Notes: a model not told the origin generated them from the letters alone. Shown: positions 39,113-51,419, counted from the stretch's first letter. The stretch is 64,000 bases of DNA from Xanthomonas euvesicatoria pv. euvesicatoria (GCF_020880415.1 NZ_JAJIUJ010000038.1:62001-126000); one strand, 5' to 3'. Translations and numbers: made by a program.

Positions 39113-40084
39113 ATGAAGATGGGAAAGCGCGGCGCGGCGGCGTCGTTACTGATGGTGGCAATGTCGGCATCGATGCCGGCGATGTCGCAGCAACCGGCCG
39201 CAGCGGCCACCAAGGAGAAGCCAGCTTTGAATGCATCGTCTGACAAGAGCACGCGCGAGGACGTGAGCTACGCCATCGGTATGGACGTGGCACGTTCGTT
39301 CGAGCCGATTGCTCAGGACATCGATGTGAACGCGATGCAACGCGCCATCGAAAATGCATTCAAGGGCGGCAAGCCGCTGTTGTCGGATGAGCAGACCCAG
39401 GCCACCGACACCGCGTTGCGTACCGCGCTCGCTGCCCGCAACGGCCAGCAGGTGCCAGGCATGGCGCCGGGCGCCGCGCCGGCCGCCCCGTCCAAGGAAA
39501 ATGTCGGCCTGATGCTCGGCGATCGTGCGGTTGGTCCGTCGCTGGCCGGCATCAAGGACGAGATCGATCTGTCGATCCTGATGGAAGCGGTGCGTACCGT
39601 GTTCGCCAAGGGCACCACGCGTCTGACCCAGCAGGAAGCCGCAGCCACCATGCAGGCATTCGCCTCTGCCAAGCAGGGTGCCGCCGCTGCCAACAATCGC
39701 AAGCAAGGCAATGAGTTCCTTGCCAAGAACAAGACCGAGAAGGGCGTGATCACCACCGCGTCCGGCCTGCAGTACATGGTGTTGCGCCAGGGCAGCGGCG
39801 AGCGCCCGATGCGGACCAGCAAGGTGCGTGTGAACTACGAAGGCAAGCTGCTCAACGGGCAGGTCTTCGACAGTTCCTACCAGCGCGGCCAGCCGGCGGA
39901 GTTCGGTCTGGATCAAGTCATCCCCGGTTGGACCGAGGGCGTCGCGTTGATGCCGGTCGGTTCGAAATACCGTTTCTGGATTCCATCCAACCTGGCCTAT
40001 GGCCCGAACGGCACGCAAGGCGGGCCGATCGGACCTGACGCAACGTTGACGTTCGATGTCGAGCTGATGGGTATCCTTCCCTGA
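39113..40084 (+). CDS. FKBP-type peptidyl-prolyl isomerase, Mip-like, with duplicated N-terminal domain
   Basis: 323 residues from ATG 39113, signal peptide about residues 1-25 ([20 protein letters not shown]). Two tandem FKBP-N-like helical units appear: about 45-105 ([20 protein letters not shown]) and about 125-185 ([20 protein letters not shown]), each ending in a LSDEQTQ/LTQQEAA turn and helix. A long helix leads to the C-terminal FKBP domain (about 220-320: [60 protein letters not shown]). Periplasmic folding catalyst; Mip-like proteins aid virulence in several pathogens. Confidence 0.9.
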   Translation: MKMGKRGAAASLLMVAMSASMPAMSQQPAAAATKEKPALNASSDKSTREDVSYAIGMDVARSFEPIAQDIDVNAMQRAIENAFKGGKPLLSDEQTQATDTALRTALAARNGQQVPGMAPGAAPAAPSKENVGLMLGDRAVGPSLAGIKDEIDLSILMEAVRTVFAKGTTRLTQQEAAATMQAFASAKQGAAAANNRKQGNEFLAKNKTEKGVITTASGLQYMVLRQGSGERPMRTSKVRVNYEGKLLNGQVFDSSYQRGQPAEFGLDQVIPGWTEGVALMPVGSKYRFWIPSNLAYGPNGTQGGPIGPDATLTFDVELMGILP

Positions 40085-40109
40085 TCTTCCGCGGCAGGCA
40101 TTCCATTCC

Positions 40110-41459
40110 ATGCGCGTTGCGATCTTCGGCACCGGCTACGTGGGTCTTGTGACCGGTGCCTGCCTGGCCGAAGTGGGGCACCAGGTCGTCTGCGTGGATA
40201 TCGATCAAGCCAAGCTTGATGCCCTCAATCGCGGGCTGATTCCGATCTATGAGCCCGGCCTGGAGCCGATGGTGAAGGCCAACCATGCCGCCGGCCGGTT
40301 GCGCTTCACCAGCGATGCGGCTGCAGCCATCGCGCATGGCGAGATCACCTTCATTGCCGTCGGCACGCCGGCTGACCAGGACGGGAGTGCCGACCTGCAA
40401 TACGTGCTGGCAGTTGCGCGCACGGTGGGCCGGCATATCGACGGCCCGGCGATCGTGGTCAACAAGTCCACCGTGCCGGTCGGCACGGCCGACATCGTGC
40501 GCGTGGCGATCCAGGAAGAACTGGCCGCGCGCGGGGTTGCGCACGAGGTCGATGTCGTCTCCAACCCCGAATTCCTCAAGGAAGGCGACGCGGTGGCCGA
40601 CTGCATGCGCCCGGACCGCATCGTGATTGGTGCCAAGAAGCCGGCGGCCATTGCGCGCATGCGGCGGCTGTACGCACCGTTCAACCGCAATCGCGATCGC
40701 ATCGTGGAAATGGACGTGCGGTCGGCCGAGCTGACCAAGTACGCGGCCAACGCGATGCTGGCGACCAAGATCAGTTTCATGAACGAGATTGCCACCATTG
40801 CCGAGCGTGTCGGTGCCGACGTCGAGCACGTGCGCAACGGCATCGGTTCGGATCCGCGTATTGGCTGGCACTTCATCTATCCCGGCGCCGGCTACGGCGG
40901 CTCGTGCTTCCCGAAGGACGTGCAGGCATTGGCCAAGACAGCCGAGCAGTACGGCATGCGGCCGACCCTGCTCGAGGCAGTGGAAAGCGTCAATAACGCG
41001 CAAAAGGGCCATCTGTTCGAATTGGTGCAGCGGCATTACGGTGCCGAGGGCACCGGCAGTGTGGCCGGCAAGACCTTCGCGGTGTGGGGTCTGGCGTTCA
41101 AGCCCAATACCGACGACATGCGTGCTGCGTCCAGCCGTCGCCTGATGGAACAGTTGTGGGAAGCCGGTGCCACCGTGCGCGCCTACGACCCTGAAGCCAC
41201 TCGCGAAGCCAGGCGCATCTTCGGCGAGCGCGATGATCTGGCGTATTGCGACGATGCCTTTTCTGCACTGGAAGGTGCCGACGCCCTGGTCGTGGTCACC
41301 GAGTGGAAGCAGTTCCGCAGCCCGGACTTCGGCAAGATCAAGCAGGCCTTGAAGGACGATGTCGTCTTCGACGGCCGCAACCTTTACGACCCGCAGGAGA
41401 TCGAAGCCGCAGGTCTGGCGTACTACGCCATTGGACGAGGCCGTTCGTTATATGCATGA
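40110..41459 (+). CDS. ugd: UDP-glucose 6-dehydrogenase
   Basis: Two-step NAD+ oxidation of UDP-glucose to UDP-glucuronate, which supplies the glucuronyl residue of xanthan in Xanthomonas. 449 residues starting [20 protein letters not shown], a full Rossmann motif. Further motifs: [20 protein letters not shown], catalytic Cys near residue 266 in [20 protein letters not shown], and the C-terminal UDP-binding part [20 protein letters not shown]. Its stop overlaps the slyX start (ATGCATGA, 41452-41459). Confidence 0.97.
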   Translation: MRVAIFGTGYVGLVTGACLAEVGHQVVCVDIDQAKLDALNRGLIPIYEPGLEPMVKANHAAGRLRFTSDAAAAIAHGEITFIAVGTPADQDGSADLQYVLAVARTVGRHIDGPAIVVNKSTVPVGTADIVRVAIQEELAARGVAHEVDVVSNPEFLKEGDAVADCMRPDRIVIGAKKPAAIARMRRLYAPFNRNRDRIVEMDVRSAELTKYAANAMLATKISFMNEIATIAERVGADVEHVRNGIGSDPRIGWHFIYPGAGYGGSCFPKDVQALAKTAEQYGMRPTLLEAVESVNNAQKGHLFELVQRHYGAEGTGSVAGKTFAVWGLAFKPNTDDMRAASSRRLMEQLWEAGATVRAYDPEATREARRIFGERDDLAYCDDAFSALEGADALVVVTEWKQFRSPDFGKIKQALKDDVVFDGRNLYDPQEIEAAGLAYYAIGRGRSLYA

Positions 41460-41688
41460 GCAACTCCCGCTGCACGACCGCGCGCTGGAAGCGCGGTTGA
41501 TCGAATTGGAAACGCGCCTGTCCTTTCAGGAGCAGGCGCTCAACGAACTGAGTGAAGCACTTGCAGACGCCCGTTTGACGGGTGCACGCAACGCCGAACT
41601 GATCCGCCACCTGCTCGAGGATCTGGGCAAGGTGCGCTCCACATTGTTTGCCGATGCAGCGGACGAACCGCCGCCTCCGCACTATTGA
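41452..41688 (+). CDS. slyX: SlyX family protein
   Basis: 78 residues from ATG 41452, overlapping the end of ugd by 8 bp. The SlyX pattern is plain: [20 protein letters not shown] then [20 protein letters not shown], a single heptad-rich coiled coil followed by a C-terminal Pro-Pro-His-Tyr end (EPPPPHY), conserved in the family. Function is unknown. Frame open upstream to 41359 but inside ugd. Confidence 0.9.
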   Translation: MHEQLPLHDRALEARLIELETRLSFQEQALNELSEALADARLTGARNAELIRHLLEDLGKVRSTLFADAADEPPPPHY

Positions 41689-41706
41689 TTGCAGATTGCC
41701 GCCGCC

Positions 41707-42441
41707 ATGAGCGATACCTTACGTGACCAGTTGCTTGGGTTGGGCTTCAAGTCCGCGCCCAAGCCCGAACGCAAACCCGACGCACGGCCTGCAGCGCGTG
41801 CACATGGCAATGGCGGCAAGCCAGCACCCGGAGGGAATCGGCCGGGCCAGGGCAGGGGACCGCAGCGGCCGCATGCCGCCGCGGCAACCGACGGCAATGG
41901 CGAACGCAAACCCGCTGGCAGGCCCGAGCGTCGGCATGACGGCAAGCCCGGCGCAGCGCCGCGTCCGCAGCATGCCGCTGCAGACCGTCGCGGCCCCAGG
42001 CCGGCACGCACGCGCGAAGATATCGATCTGGCCAAGGCCTATGCGATTCGTGCGCAGCGCGAGAAGGACGAGCGCATCGAAGCCGAGCGAGTGAAGCAGG
42101 AAGAAGCACGCCTGCGTCACGAAGCCAAGGCCAAGCTCGAAGCGCTGGTGAAGGACAAGGGTTTGAATGATGCCGCTGCGGATATCGCCCGGCATTTTCC
42201 GTATGGCGGCAAGATCAAGCGCATTTACGTCACCGCCGATCAGCTCAAGGCGCTCAACGCCGGCGAGCTGGGTGTGCTGCAACTCAACGGACGCTATTTG
42301 CTGGTGACTGCCGAGCTGCTTGCCGAAGCCGAGGCGGTGTTCGCCCCATCGGTCGCCTTGAAGGTGGACCCGAACGCACCAGCGGGCGACGACCCGTACG
42401 CTGATCCGAAGTATCAGGTGCCCGACGACCTGGTCTGGTAG
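41707..42441 (+). CDS. DUF2058 family protein (YaiL-like)
   Basis: 244 residues from ATG 41707 (MSDTLRDQLLGLGFKSAPKP), 18 bp after slyX. A basic, Pro/Arg/Gly-rich disordered stretch (about 25-105) precedes the conserved part: DIDLAKAYAIRAQREKDERI, a helix, then the domain FPYGGKIKRIYVTADQLKAL and LQLNGRYLLVTAELLAEAEA. Homologues are described as nucleoprotein or polynucleotide-associated. Followed 29 bp later by a clear terminator, so it ends the ugd-slyX transcription unit. Confidence 0.85.
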   Translation: MSDTLRDQLLGLGFKSAPKPERKPDARPAARAHGNGGKPAPGGNRPGQGRGPQRPHAAAATDGNGERKPAGRPERRHDGKPGAAPRPQHAAADRRGPRPARTREDIDLAKAYAIRAQREKDERIEAERVKQEEARLRHEAKAKLEALVKDKGLNDAAADIARHFPYGGKIKRIYVTADQLKALNAGELGVLQLNGRYLLVTAELLAEAEAVFAPSVALKVDPNAPAGDDPYADPKYQVPDDLVW

Positions 42442-42783
42442 AACGCCCGATGCGTGGTGTGTGTTGTACATGGGCACCTGCGGGTGCCCATTTTCATTGC
42501 GTTTTCCGCAGGCAATAGGCGCGTAGCCACCGCGCAAGCCAGAGGGCGGCCATCGGATTGTCTGGCGCAGAATGCGGGTTGGTTGCTTGATCATGGTGCT
42601 TCATGCAAGGCCATCGGGGCTCACCCCGACCGCTGGCGCGGGAGACAGCACGCAGCGCGACGCTATACAAGCCGGTCACGGGTGGCGCGGCACCATGCGC
42701 GCCGTTACGTGTCGATGCAGGCCGGCGCCTTTGCCGTGCCCTCGTCCCTGCTCGGTTGCTCCGTCCTGCCAATGGTGCTGCAT
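42442..42783. other. Intergenic region between the DUF2058 gene and the outer-membrane protein gene
   Basis: 342 bp. The left end holds a terminator (42470-42494). The remainder should contain the promoter and leader of the outer-membrane protein gene; several in-frame starts (42715, 42772, 42784) make the boundary uncertain. No repeat family member was recognised. Confidence 0.5.
42470..42494 (+). terminator. Rho-independent terminator after the DUF2058 gene
   Basis: ATGGGCACC (42470-42478) and GGTGCCCAT (42483-42491) form a perfect 9-bp stem with a TGCG loop, followed by TTTTC overlapping the stem end. Confidence 0.8.
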
Positions 42784-43617
42784 ATGTCCCTGTCGTCGAA
42801 ATTCCTGAAATCCAACGTCGTGGCAGCCGTCGACAGTCGTGCCCTCAGTCGCGTGCCGGTGCAGGCGCCGCGCCGAACGGCGTCGGCCTTGGTGATGCTT
42901 GCGCTGTGCGTGGCTAGCGGGCACGCCGCCGCGCAGGCAGACGATGCGCCGGCGTTCGACCGGCCAGGCATTCCATTCGCTGCGGAGGCGTTGCAGCCAG
43001 GTGCGTTTGCCTGGGAGCAGGGCTTGCCGGATGCAAGTACCGACCGCAGCGACGGGCAGCGCACGACCCAATACACCGCCGACACGCTGCTGCGTCTGGG
43101 GTTGTTCCAGAATGTCGAACTGCAACTCGGGAGCGACAGCTACAACTGGCAGCATGGTGGTGGCATGCGGGTACGTGGCGGCGGGGATAGCAGTGTCGGA
43201 TTGAAGGTGGCCTTGCCATCGCGTTCGGAGAGCTTTCATTGGGCTGCGCTGGGCACTTACAGCATCCCGACCGGCAGCCCGGCCTTCAGCGACGGCTACT
43301 CGCGCGAACTCGGTGTGACTGCATCCTGGGATCTGGCGCAGCAGCGTGCCATCGCGTTGTACGTCAATTACGCGCGCGATGACGACGGGCACACCTGGAC
43401 CTTCGCGCCCAATTACACGTTTTTTTCCGGCGACCATTTCAGCAGCTATGTGGAAGCGGGCGTGGACACCGGCAGCGCGCATTCGCGCGTGGCCGGCGCG
43501 GGTGGCGCCTGGCAGCTGCCGCATGCGATGCAGCTGGATGTGTCGGTGTTGCGGGGACTGACCTCGGAAAGCCCGGATTGGCAAGGTGGCATCGGGCTAT
43601 CGATCGCGTTTGAGTGA
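42784..43617 (+). CDS. Outer-membrane beta-barrel protein (transporter-like)
   Basis: 277 residues from ATG 42784. A long n-region leads to a signal peptide ending ALVMLALCVASGHAAAQA. The mature part consists of alternating amphipathic strands (TLLRLGLFQNVELQLGSDSY, SVGLKVALPSRSESFHWAAL, AIALYVNYARDDDGHTWTFA) and ends in the C-terminal aromatic signature IGLSIAFE plus stop, typical of proteins inserted by the BAM complex. It resembles the MetA-pathway phenol-degradation transporter family. Substrate unknown. Followed after 118 bp by the LacI-family gene, so could serve the same sugar pathway, but this is unproven. Confidence 0.75.
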   Translation: MSLSSKFLKSNVVAAVDSRALSRVPVQAPRRTASALVMLALCVASGHAAAQADDAPAFDRPGIPFAAEALQPGAFAWEQGLPDASTDRSDGQRTTQYTADTLLRLGLFQNVELQLGSDSYNWQHGGGMRVRGGGDSSVGLKVALPSRSESFHWAALGTYSIPTGSPAFSDGYSRELGVTASWDLAQQRAIALYVNYARDDDGHTWTFAPNYTFFSGDHFSSYVEAGVDTGSAHSRVAGAGGAWQLPHAMQLDVSVLRGLTSESPDWQGGIGLSIAFE

Positions 43618-43735
43618 CTGGTGCGAACCGCCGCTGTCGGATCACTGGCCAGTCGGTGCGTTGCCTTGGGCCTTGGCCTCGTGCGAAATGGACTATGTTG
43701 CACTGCCGCATGCATTGACTGCGCGGAAGAGGCCT

Positions 43736-43753
43736 AATTGGATCGATCCAATT
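43736..43753. promoter_or_regulatory. Perfect LacI-type operator ahead of the mannose operon
   Basis: AATTGGATCGATCCAATT is a perfect 18-bp palindrome with the central CG typical of LacI-family operators. It lies 45 bp before the chosen regulator start, placing it where autoregulation of the whole operon is expected. Confidence 0.75.
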
Positions 43754-43797
43754 TGATGCCACTGCATGCGTCTTTTTTCCACCGCAAGGCTTGCCAC

Positions 43798-44931
43798 GTG
43801 ACGCCAGCCAAGCCGACACCCGAGATGACTGCGGACGATGGTACGCCGGGCGCGCGGCGCGGCGCGGTGACGCTACGCGATATCGCCAGCGCCATCGGTG
43901 TCTCGCGCGCGACGGTGTCGCTGGTGCTGCGCGGGAGCCCGCTTGTGCATGCAAGCACGCGCGCGCGCGTGGAGGCCGAGTTGGATCGGCAGAATTACGT
44001 CTACAACCGCGCCGCGGCGAATTTGCGCCAACGCACCTCGTCCAGCGTCGCGCTGGTCATCAACGATTTGTCCAACCCGTTTTTTGCCGAGTTCGCCGCC
44101 GGTGTGGACGAGGCACTGGGCGCAGCCGGCTATGTCACCTTGCTCGGCAGCACCGGCGAATCGACGCAGCGTCAACAGGCAGTGCTGACCTCGCTGATGG
44201 AGCACACGCCGGCGGGCATCATCCTGTCGCCGGCCGAAGGCAGCCAGGCGCAGGCGCTGACCCAGGTGCTCGGCCGCCAACGCAACGTGGTGCTGTTCAA
44301 TCGCGAGGTGGAGGGCGCGCAATGGGATCTGCTGGCGCTGGACAACGCACAAGGCGCGTTCGAGGCCTGCTCGCACCTGATTGCGCAAGGTCATCGGCGT
44401 ATCGTGTTCTTCGGTGGGCATGCCGCATCCAGTTCCTGCCGGCAGCGTCGCGCCGGCTATGCGCGCGCGATGCAGGAGGCGGACCTGGAAACGCATTACG
44501 TCGAGTCGGCTCCAAATCGCCAGGACGCCGCACTGTGCGGGGCGCGCTTGCTGAGCACTGCGGCGCAGGCTGCGACTGCAGCGGTCTGCTACAACGACAG
44601 CGTTGCGCTCGGTTTGATGGCGGCCCTGGCCAGGCACGGCATCGTGCCCGGCCGCGACTTTGCGGTGACCGGCTTCGACGACATCGCCGAAGCGGCGCTG
44701 TTCACGCCTGCATTGACCACCCTGGCCGCAGACCCGCGTGCACGTGGCAGGCAGGCTGCGCAGCTGGTACTGCAACGCATCGGTAGCCCTGAGCTCGCCG
44801 CACAACAGCTGACCGCCGCAGTTGCCTTGAATATTCGCGCGAGCAGCGCCTGCGGACCGACAGCGCGAATGTCATCACCTCCCCAAAGCGGTCCATCCGC
44901 CCATTCCCCCACCAAGGCCTCCGGCCGCTGA
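43798..44931 (+). CDS. LacI-family transcriptional regulator of sugar utilisation (ManR-like)
   Basis: 377 residues from GTG 43798. The HTH is VTLRDIASAIGVSRATVSLV with hinge helix NLRQRTSSSVALVINDLSNP, followed by the periplasmic-binding-like domain (NPFFAEFAAGVDEALGAAGY, DFAVTGFDDIAEAALFTPAL). Start is uncertain: TTG 43738 lies in the palindrome, ATG 43756 begins 2 bp after it, and ATG 43825 is closer to the HTH. First gene of an operon with permease, kinase and isomerase; stop is 13 bp before the permease start. The effector is presumably mannose or fructose or their phosphates. Confidence 0.9.
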   Translation: MTPAKPTPEMTADDGTPGARRGAVTLRDIASAIGVSRATVSLVLRGSPLVHASTRARVEAELDRQNYVYNRAAANLRQRTSSSVALVINDLSNPFFAEFAAGVDEALGAAGYVTLLGSTGESTQRQQAVLTSLMEHTPAGIILSPAEGSQAQALTQVLGRQRNVVLFNREVEGAQWDLLALDNAQGAFEACSHLIAQGHRRIVFFGGHAASSSCRQRRAGYARAMQEADLETHYVESAPNRQDAALCGARLLSTAAQAATAAVCYNDSVALGLMAALARHGIVPGRDFAVTGFDDIAEAALFTPALTTLAADPRARGRQAAQLVLQRIGSPELAAQQLTAAVALNIRASSACGPTARMSSPPQSGPSAHSPTKASGR

Positions 44932-44944
44932 CCAGGCAATCCCT

Positions 44945-46255
44945 ATGGTTTCCCTTTCCACGCAATCCTCCGTGCCCAGCGGCAACAAGGCGCCCGTCAA
45001 CAACGGCGTCGCGTTGTCGGTGGTCACCACGATCTTTTTCATGTGGGGCTTTCTGACCTGCCTCAACGACATCCTGATCCCGCATCTGAAGGCGGTGTTC
45101 GAGCTCAACTTCGCGCAGGCGATGCTGGTGCAGTTCACCTTCTTCGGTGCGTACTTCCTGATGTCGCTGCCGGCCGGTTGGCTGGTGAATCGGTTGGGCT
45201 ACAAGCAGGGCATCGTGGCCGGGTTGGCGGTGGCGGCGGTCGGCGCGCTGGGTTTCTGGCCGGCGGCGGAACTGCGCGTGTACAGCGCATTTCTCGGCGC
45301 ATTGTTCGTGCTGGCCACCGGCATCACCATCCTGCAGGTGGCCGCCAATCCCTACGTCGCCTTGCTGGGGCCCGAGCGCAGCGCCTCCAGTCGCCTGACC
45401 CTGGCCCAGGCGTTGAATTCGCTCGGTACCGCGATCGCGCCGCTGTTGGGCGGCTGGTTGATCCTCTCCAACACGGTGATGAGCGGCGACCAGCTGAAGG
45501 CCCTGCCGGAAGCCGAGCAACTGGCTTATCGCGTGCAGGAAGCGCAGGCCGTGCAAGGCCCGTACATCGGGCTGGGTATCGTGCTGTTCTTGCTGGCGAT
45601 TTTCGTGTTCTTGTTCCGCCTGCCGGCACTGACCGACGCCAGCGCACAGAAAGACGACAGCAAGCATTCCTTGCTCGATGCCTTGCAACACCCGCATGTG
45701 CGCTTCGGTGTGTTGGCGATCTTCTTCTATGTAGGCGCAGAAGTGGCCATCGGCAGCCTGATGGTCAATTACTTCTCGCTGCCGCAGATCGGTGGGTTCA
45801 CCGAGCGTGAGGCAACCAAGTACGTGTCGGCCTACTGGACGCTGGCGATGATCGGCCGTTTCATCGGCTCGGCGCTGCTGGCCAAGTTGTCGCCGCGCGT
45901 GTTGTTGTCGGTGTTCGCGGCCATCAATGCGGTGTTGCTGGGCCTGACCATGGCTAGCGGCGGCATGTTGGCAGTATATGCGCTGGTGGCGATCGGCCTG
46001 TTCAATTCGATCATGTTCCCCACCATCTTCACCCTGGGTATCGAACGGCTCGGCCCGCTGACCGGGCGCGCCTCGAGCCTGCTGATCATGGCCATTGTCG
46101 GCGGTGCGATCGTGCCGTATCTGCAAGGGCTGCTGGCAGACAGCATCGGCCTGCATGAGTCGTTCGTGCTGCCGTTGCTGTGCTACCTGTACATCGTGTT
46201 CTACGGTATCTGGGGCTCGCGGTTGCGCGGCGCACTGGCGGAGGCACGCGCATGA
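44945..46255 (+). CDS. FucP/GluP-family sugar:proton symporter
   Basis: Major-facilitator permease, 436 residues, about 12 membrane segments. Starts MVSLSTQSSVPSGNKAPVNN; motifs FFMWGFLTCLNDILIPHLKA, FFGAYFLMSLPAGWLVNRLG, LQVAANPYVALLGPERSASS, and NSIMFPTIFTLGIERLGPLT are typical of the FucP/GluP branch (fucose, glucose, galactose or mannose). Mannose or glucose is the probable substrate from context. Overlaps the kinase start by ATGA (46252-46255). Confidence 0.9.
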   Translation: MVSLSTQSSVPSGNKAPVNNGVALSVVTTIFFMWGFLTCLNDILIPHLKAVFELNFAQAMLVQFTFFGAYFLMSLPAGWLVNRLGYKQGIVAGLAVAAVGALGFWPAAELRVYSAFLGALFVLATGITILQVAANPYVALLGPERSASSRLTLAQALNSLGTAIAPLLGGWLILSNTVMSGDQLKALPEAEQLAYRVQEAQAVQGPYIGLGIVLFLLAIFVFLFRLPALTDASAQKDDSKHSLLDALQHPHVRFGVLAIFFYVGAEVAIGSLMVNYFSLPQIGGFTEREATKYVSAYWTLAMIGRFIGSALLAKLSPRVLLSVFAAINAVLLGLTMASGGMLAVYALVAIGLFNSIMFPTIFTLGIERLGPLTGRASSLLIMAIVGGAIVPYLQGLLADSIGLHESFVLPLLCYLYIVFYGIWGSRLRGALAEARA

Positions 46256-47238
46256 GTGCGACCAAGCATCAGGTAGTGTGTTTCGGCGAAGCGCTGATCG
46301 ACATGCTGGCGTTGCCGCAGGACGGCCCGGACCAGGCGCGTACCTTCGCGCAATATGCCGGCGGTGCGCCGGCCAATGTCGCCGTTGCGGTGGCGCGCCT
46401 GGGGGGCGCTGCGCATTTCGTCGGCATGCTCGGGCGCGACATGTTCGGCGATTTCCTGCTGCAAAGCCTGCAGCAGTCCGGCGTGGCGACCGATGGCATC
46501 GTGCGCACCGATCAGGCCAAGACTGCGTTGGCGTTCGTTGCGTTGGACGACGCGGGCGAACGCAGTTTCAGTTTCTACCGTCCACCGGCAGCGGACCTGT
46601 TGTTCCGTCCCGAGCACTTCGCCGCGGACGGGTTTACGCAGGCAGCGGTATTGCATGTGTGCTCCAACAGCATGACCGAGCCGGAGATTGCCCAGTGCAC
46701 GCTCGACGGCATGCGCCGTGCGCGCGCCGATGGCGCCATCGTCAGCCTTGACCTCAACCTGCGCCCGATGCTGTGGCCGCAGGATGTCGATCCGGCGGCG
46801 TTGCTATGGGAGGCGCTGGCGTTGGCCGATGTGGTCAAACTTTCGCGCGAGGAACTTGAGTATCTGGCGGGAACGCTCGATGGCGATGCCAGCGCGGTCA
46901 CGCAAAAGCTGTGGCAGGGCAAGGCCAGTTGTTTGCTGGTCACCGATGGCGGCGGGCCGGTGCATTGGCAGACACGCACCGATGCGGGCCAGGTGCCGGC
47001 GTTCCAGGTGCAGGTGCGCGATAGCACCGCCGCTGGCGATGCGTTCGTCGGCGGGCTGCTGTATCAGCTGGCAACGCGTGCTGCATCGCTGGAGCAGCTA
47101 TGCGGCGATTCCGCGGCAATCAATGAGGTGATTCGGTTTGCTGCCGCGGTCGGCGCGCTGGCGGTGACGCGCAAGGGCGCGTTCGCGGCAATGCCGAGCA
47201 TCGATGACGTCCATTCCTTGATCCAGGAACAATCATGA
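46252..47238 (+). CDS. PfkB-family carbohydrate kinase, probable fructokinase
   Basis: 328 residues from ATG 46252. Motif 1 YAGGAPANVAVAVARLGGAA and motif 2 RDSTAAGDAFVGGLLYQLA with the catalytic Asp (TAAGD variant of the usual GAGD) are plain. Substrate groove: SFSFYRPPAADLLF, SLDLNLRPMLWPQDV. The fit to a D-fructose kinase is good: the adjacent isomerase would make fructose, which this enzyme would phosphorylate to fructose 6-phosphate. Overlaps its neighbours on both sides by ATGA (46252-46255 and 47235-47238). Confidence 0.88.
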   Translation: MSATKHQVVCFGEALIDMLALPQDGPDQARTFAQYAGGAPANVAVAVARLGGAAHFVGMLGRDMFGDFLLQSLQQSGVATDGIVRTDQAKTALAFVALDDAGERSFSFYRPPAADLLFRPEHFAADGFTQAAVLHVCSNSMTEPEIAQCTLDGMRRARADGAIVSLDLNLRPMLWPQDVDPAALLWEALALADVVKLSREELEYLAGTLDGDASAVTQKLWQGKASCLLVTDGGGPVHWQTRTDAGQVPAFQVQVRDSTAAGDAFVGGLLYQLATRAASLEQLCGDSAAINEVIRFAAAVGALAVTRKGAFAAMPSIDDVHSLIQEQS

Positions 47239-48440
47239 GCCGTTTGCCTGCAACACCCGCACCTGATTTCCGTTCGGCTGACGTCTTGCGCCAGCACATC
47301 GCCGACACCATGGCGTTCTACCATCCGCGCGCGATCGATCCGGCAGGTGGGTTTTTCCAGTATTTCCGCGATGACGGTTCGATCTACGATGCCGGGCATC
47401 GGCACCTGGTCAGCAGTACGCGCTTCGTTTTCAACTACGCAATGGCCTACCGTGAGTTCGGCGATGCTGCGTATCTGCAGGCGGTACGTCACGGGCTGGA
47501 CTATCTGCGCAATGTGCATCGCAACCCGCAAACCGGCGGTTATGCGTGGACGCTGCGCGATGGCGTGGTCGAAGACGACATGAATCACTGCTACGGCGTG
47601 GCGTTCGTGTTGCTGGCGTATGCGTGTGGTTTGAAGGCCGGTGTCGATGAGGCACGCGCGTGGATGGACGAGACCTGGCAACTGCTGGAAAAGTACTTCT
47701 GGGACGCGGAGTTCGGGCTGTACCGCGACGAAGCCGACGCGCAGTTCAACTTCACCAGCTACCGCGGCCAGAACGCCAACATGCATATGTGCGAAGCGAT
47801 GATCGCCGCGTACGAAGCCAGTGGCGAGCAGCGTTATCTCGATCGCGCACTGGTGCTCGCGGAGAACATGACCCGTCGCCAGGCAGCCAAAGCCGATGGG
47901 TTGGTGTGGGAGCATTACGATCTGCAGTGGAATATCGACTGGGATTACAACCGCGACAATCCCAAGCACCTGTTCCGCCCGTGGGGTTTTCAGCCCGGCC
48001 ATCAGACCGAATGGGCCAAGCTGCTGATGCTGCTGGATCGCTATGCGCCGGCCGACTGGTTGCTGCCGACCGCGCAGCATCTGTTCGACGTGGCAGTGGA
48101 GCGCTCATGGGACACGCAGCGCGGTGGGCTGTATTACGGCTTCGACCCTGACGGCAATGTCTGCGACGACGACAAGTATTTCTGGGTGCAGGCCGAGTCG
48201 TTGGCCGCTGCTGCATTGCTGGCGCAGCGCAGCGGCGACGATCGCTACTGGCAGTGGTACGACAAGCTGTGGGCCTATTCGTGGGCGCACATGATCGACC
48301 ATCAGTATGGCGCGTGGTATCGCATCCTGGATGCGGACAACCGCAAGTACAGCGATGAGAAAAGCCCGGCGGGTAAGACCGATTACCACACCATGGGCGC
48401 GTGCTACGAAGTCTTGAACGTGTTGCGTCCGGCTGCTTGA
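47235..48440 (+). CDS. AGE-family sugar isomerase, probable D-mannose isomerase
   Basis: 401 residues with the alpha6/alpha6-barrel signature of the N-acylglucosamine 2-epimerase family: FQYFRDDGSIYDAGHRHLVS and STRFVFNYAMAYREFGDA with the conserved Arg/His, DDMNHCYGVAFVLLAYACGL, YRGQNANMHMCEAMIAAYEA, DYNRDNPKHLFRPWGFQPGH, and DYHTMGACYEVLNVLRPA at the C-terminus. Its operon partners (fructokinase, GluP-type permease, LacI regulator) favour mannose to fructose isomerisation rather than epimerisation. Cellobiose epimerase or AGE activity cannot be ruled out by sequence alone. Confidence 0.85.
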   Translation: MSRLPATPAPDFRSADVLRQHIADTMAFYHPRAIDPAGGFFQYFRDDGSIYDAGHRHLVSSTRFVFNYAMAYREFGDAAYLQAVRHGLDYLRNVHRNPQTGGYAWTLRDGVVEDDMNHCYGVAFVLLAYACGLKAGVDEARAWMDETWQLLEKYFWDAEFGLYRDEADAQFNFTSYRGQNANMHMCEAMIAAYEASGEQRYLDRALVLAENMTRRQAAKADGLVWEHYDLQWNIDWDYNRDNPKHLFRPWGFQPGHQTEWAKLLMLLDRYAPADWLLPTAQHLFDVAVERSWDTQRGGLYYGFDPDGNVCDDDKYFWVQAESLAAAALLAQRSGDDRYWQWYDKLWAYSWAHMIDHQYGAWYRILDADNRKYSDEKSPAGKTDYHTMGACYEVLNVLRPAA

Positions 48441-48489
48441 TGCTGGCGTGATCCAGGCGCCGCCGCGCAATGCGGTGACGTTGCCGCGC

Positions 48490-48554
48490 AGGAGCGCACC
48501 CGGGCGCGATGAGGCTTTACCGATAAGACCCCCATCGCGCCCGGGTGCGCTCCT
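48490..48554. repeat. AGGAGCGCACC-type perfect palindrome at a convergent junction
   Basis: A perfect 22-bp inverted repeat: arms 48490-48511 and 48533-48554 around a 21-nt loop. It lies between the stops of the convergent mannose isomerase gene and metH. Same family as 33575-33638. It may act as a bidirectional transcription end or REP-type element. Confidence 0.8.
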
Positions 48555-48580
48555 ACGATATCTGCGGTCAGCAGATGCCC

Positions 48581-51334
<2,754 letters not shown>

Positions 51335-51419
51335 GCAAGGCTCTGCTGGACGATGACGGCGCGATCGGTCGTGGTGAGGGGGTGTTCACGGCCCGGCCCT
51401 GGGGCGCGGTGCAATGCAG

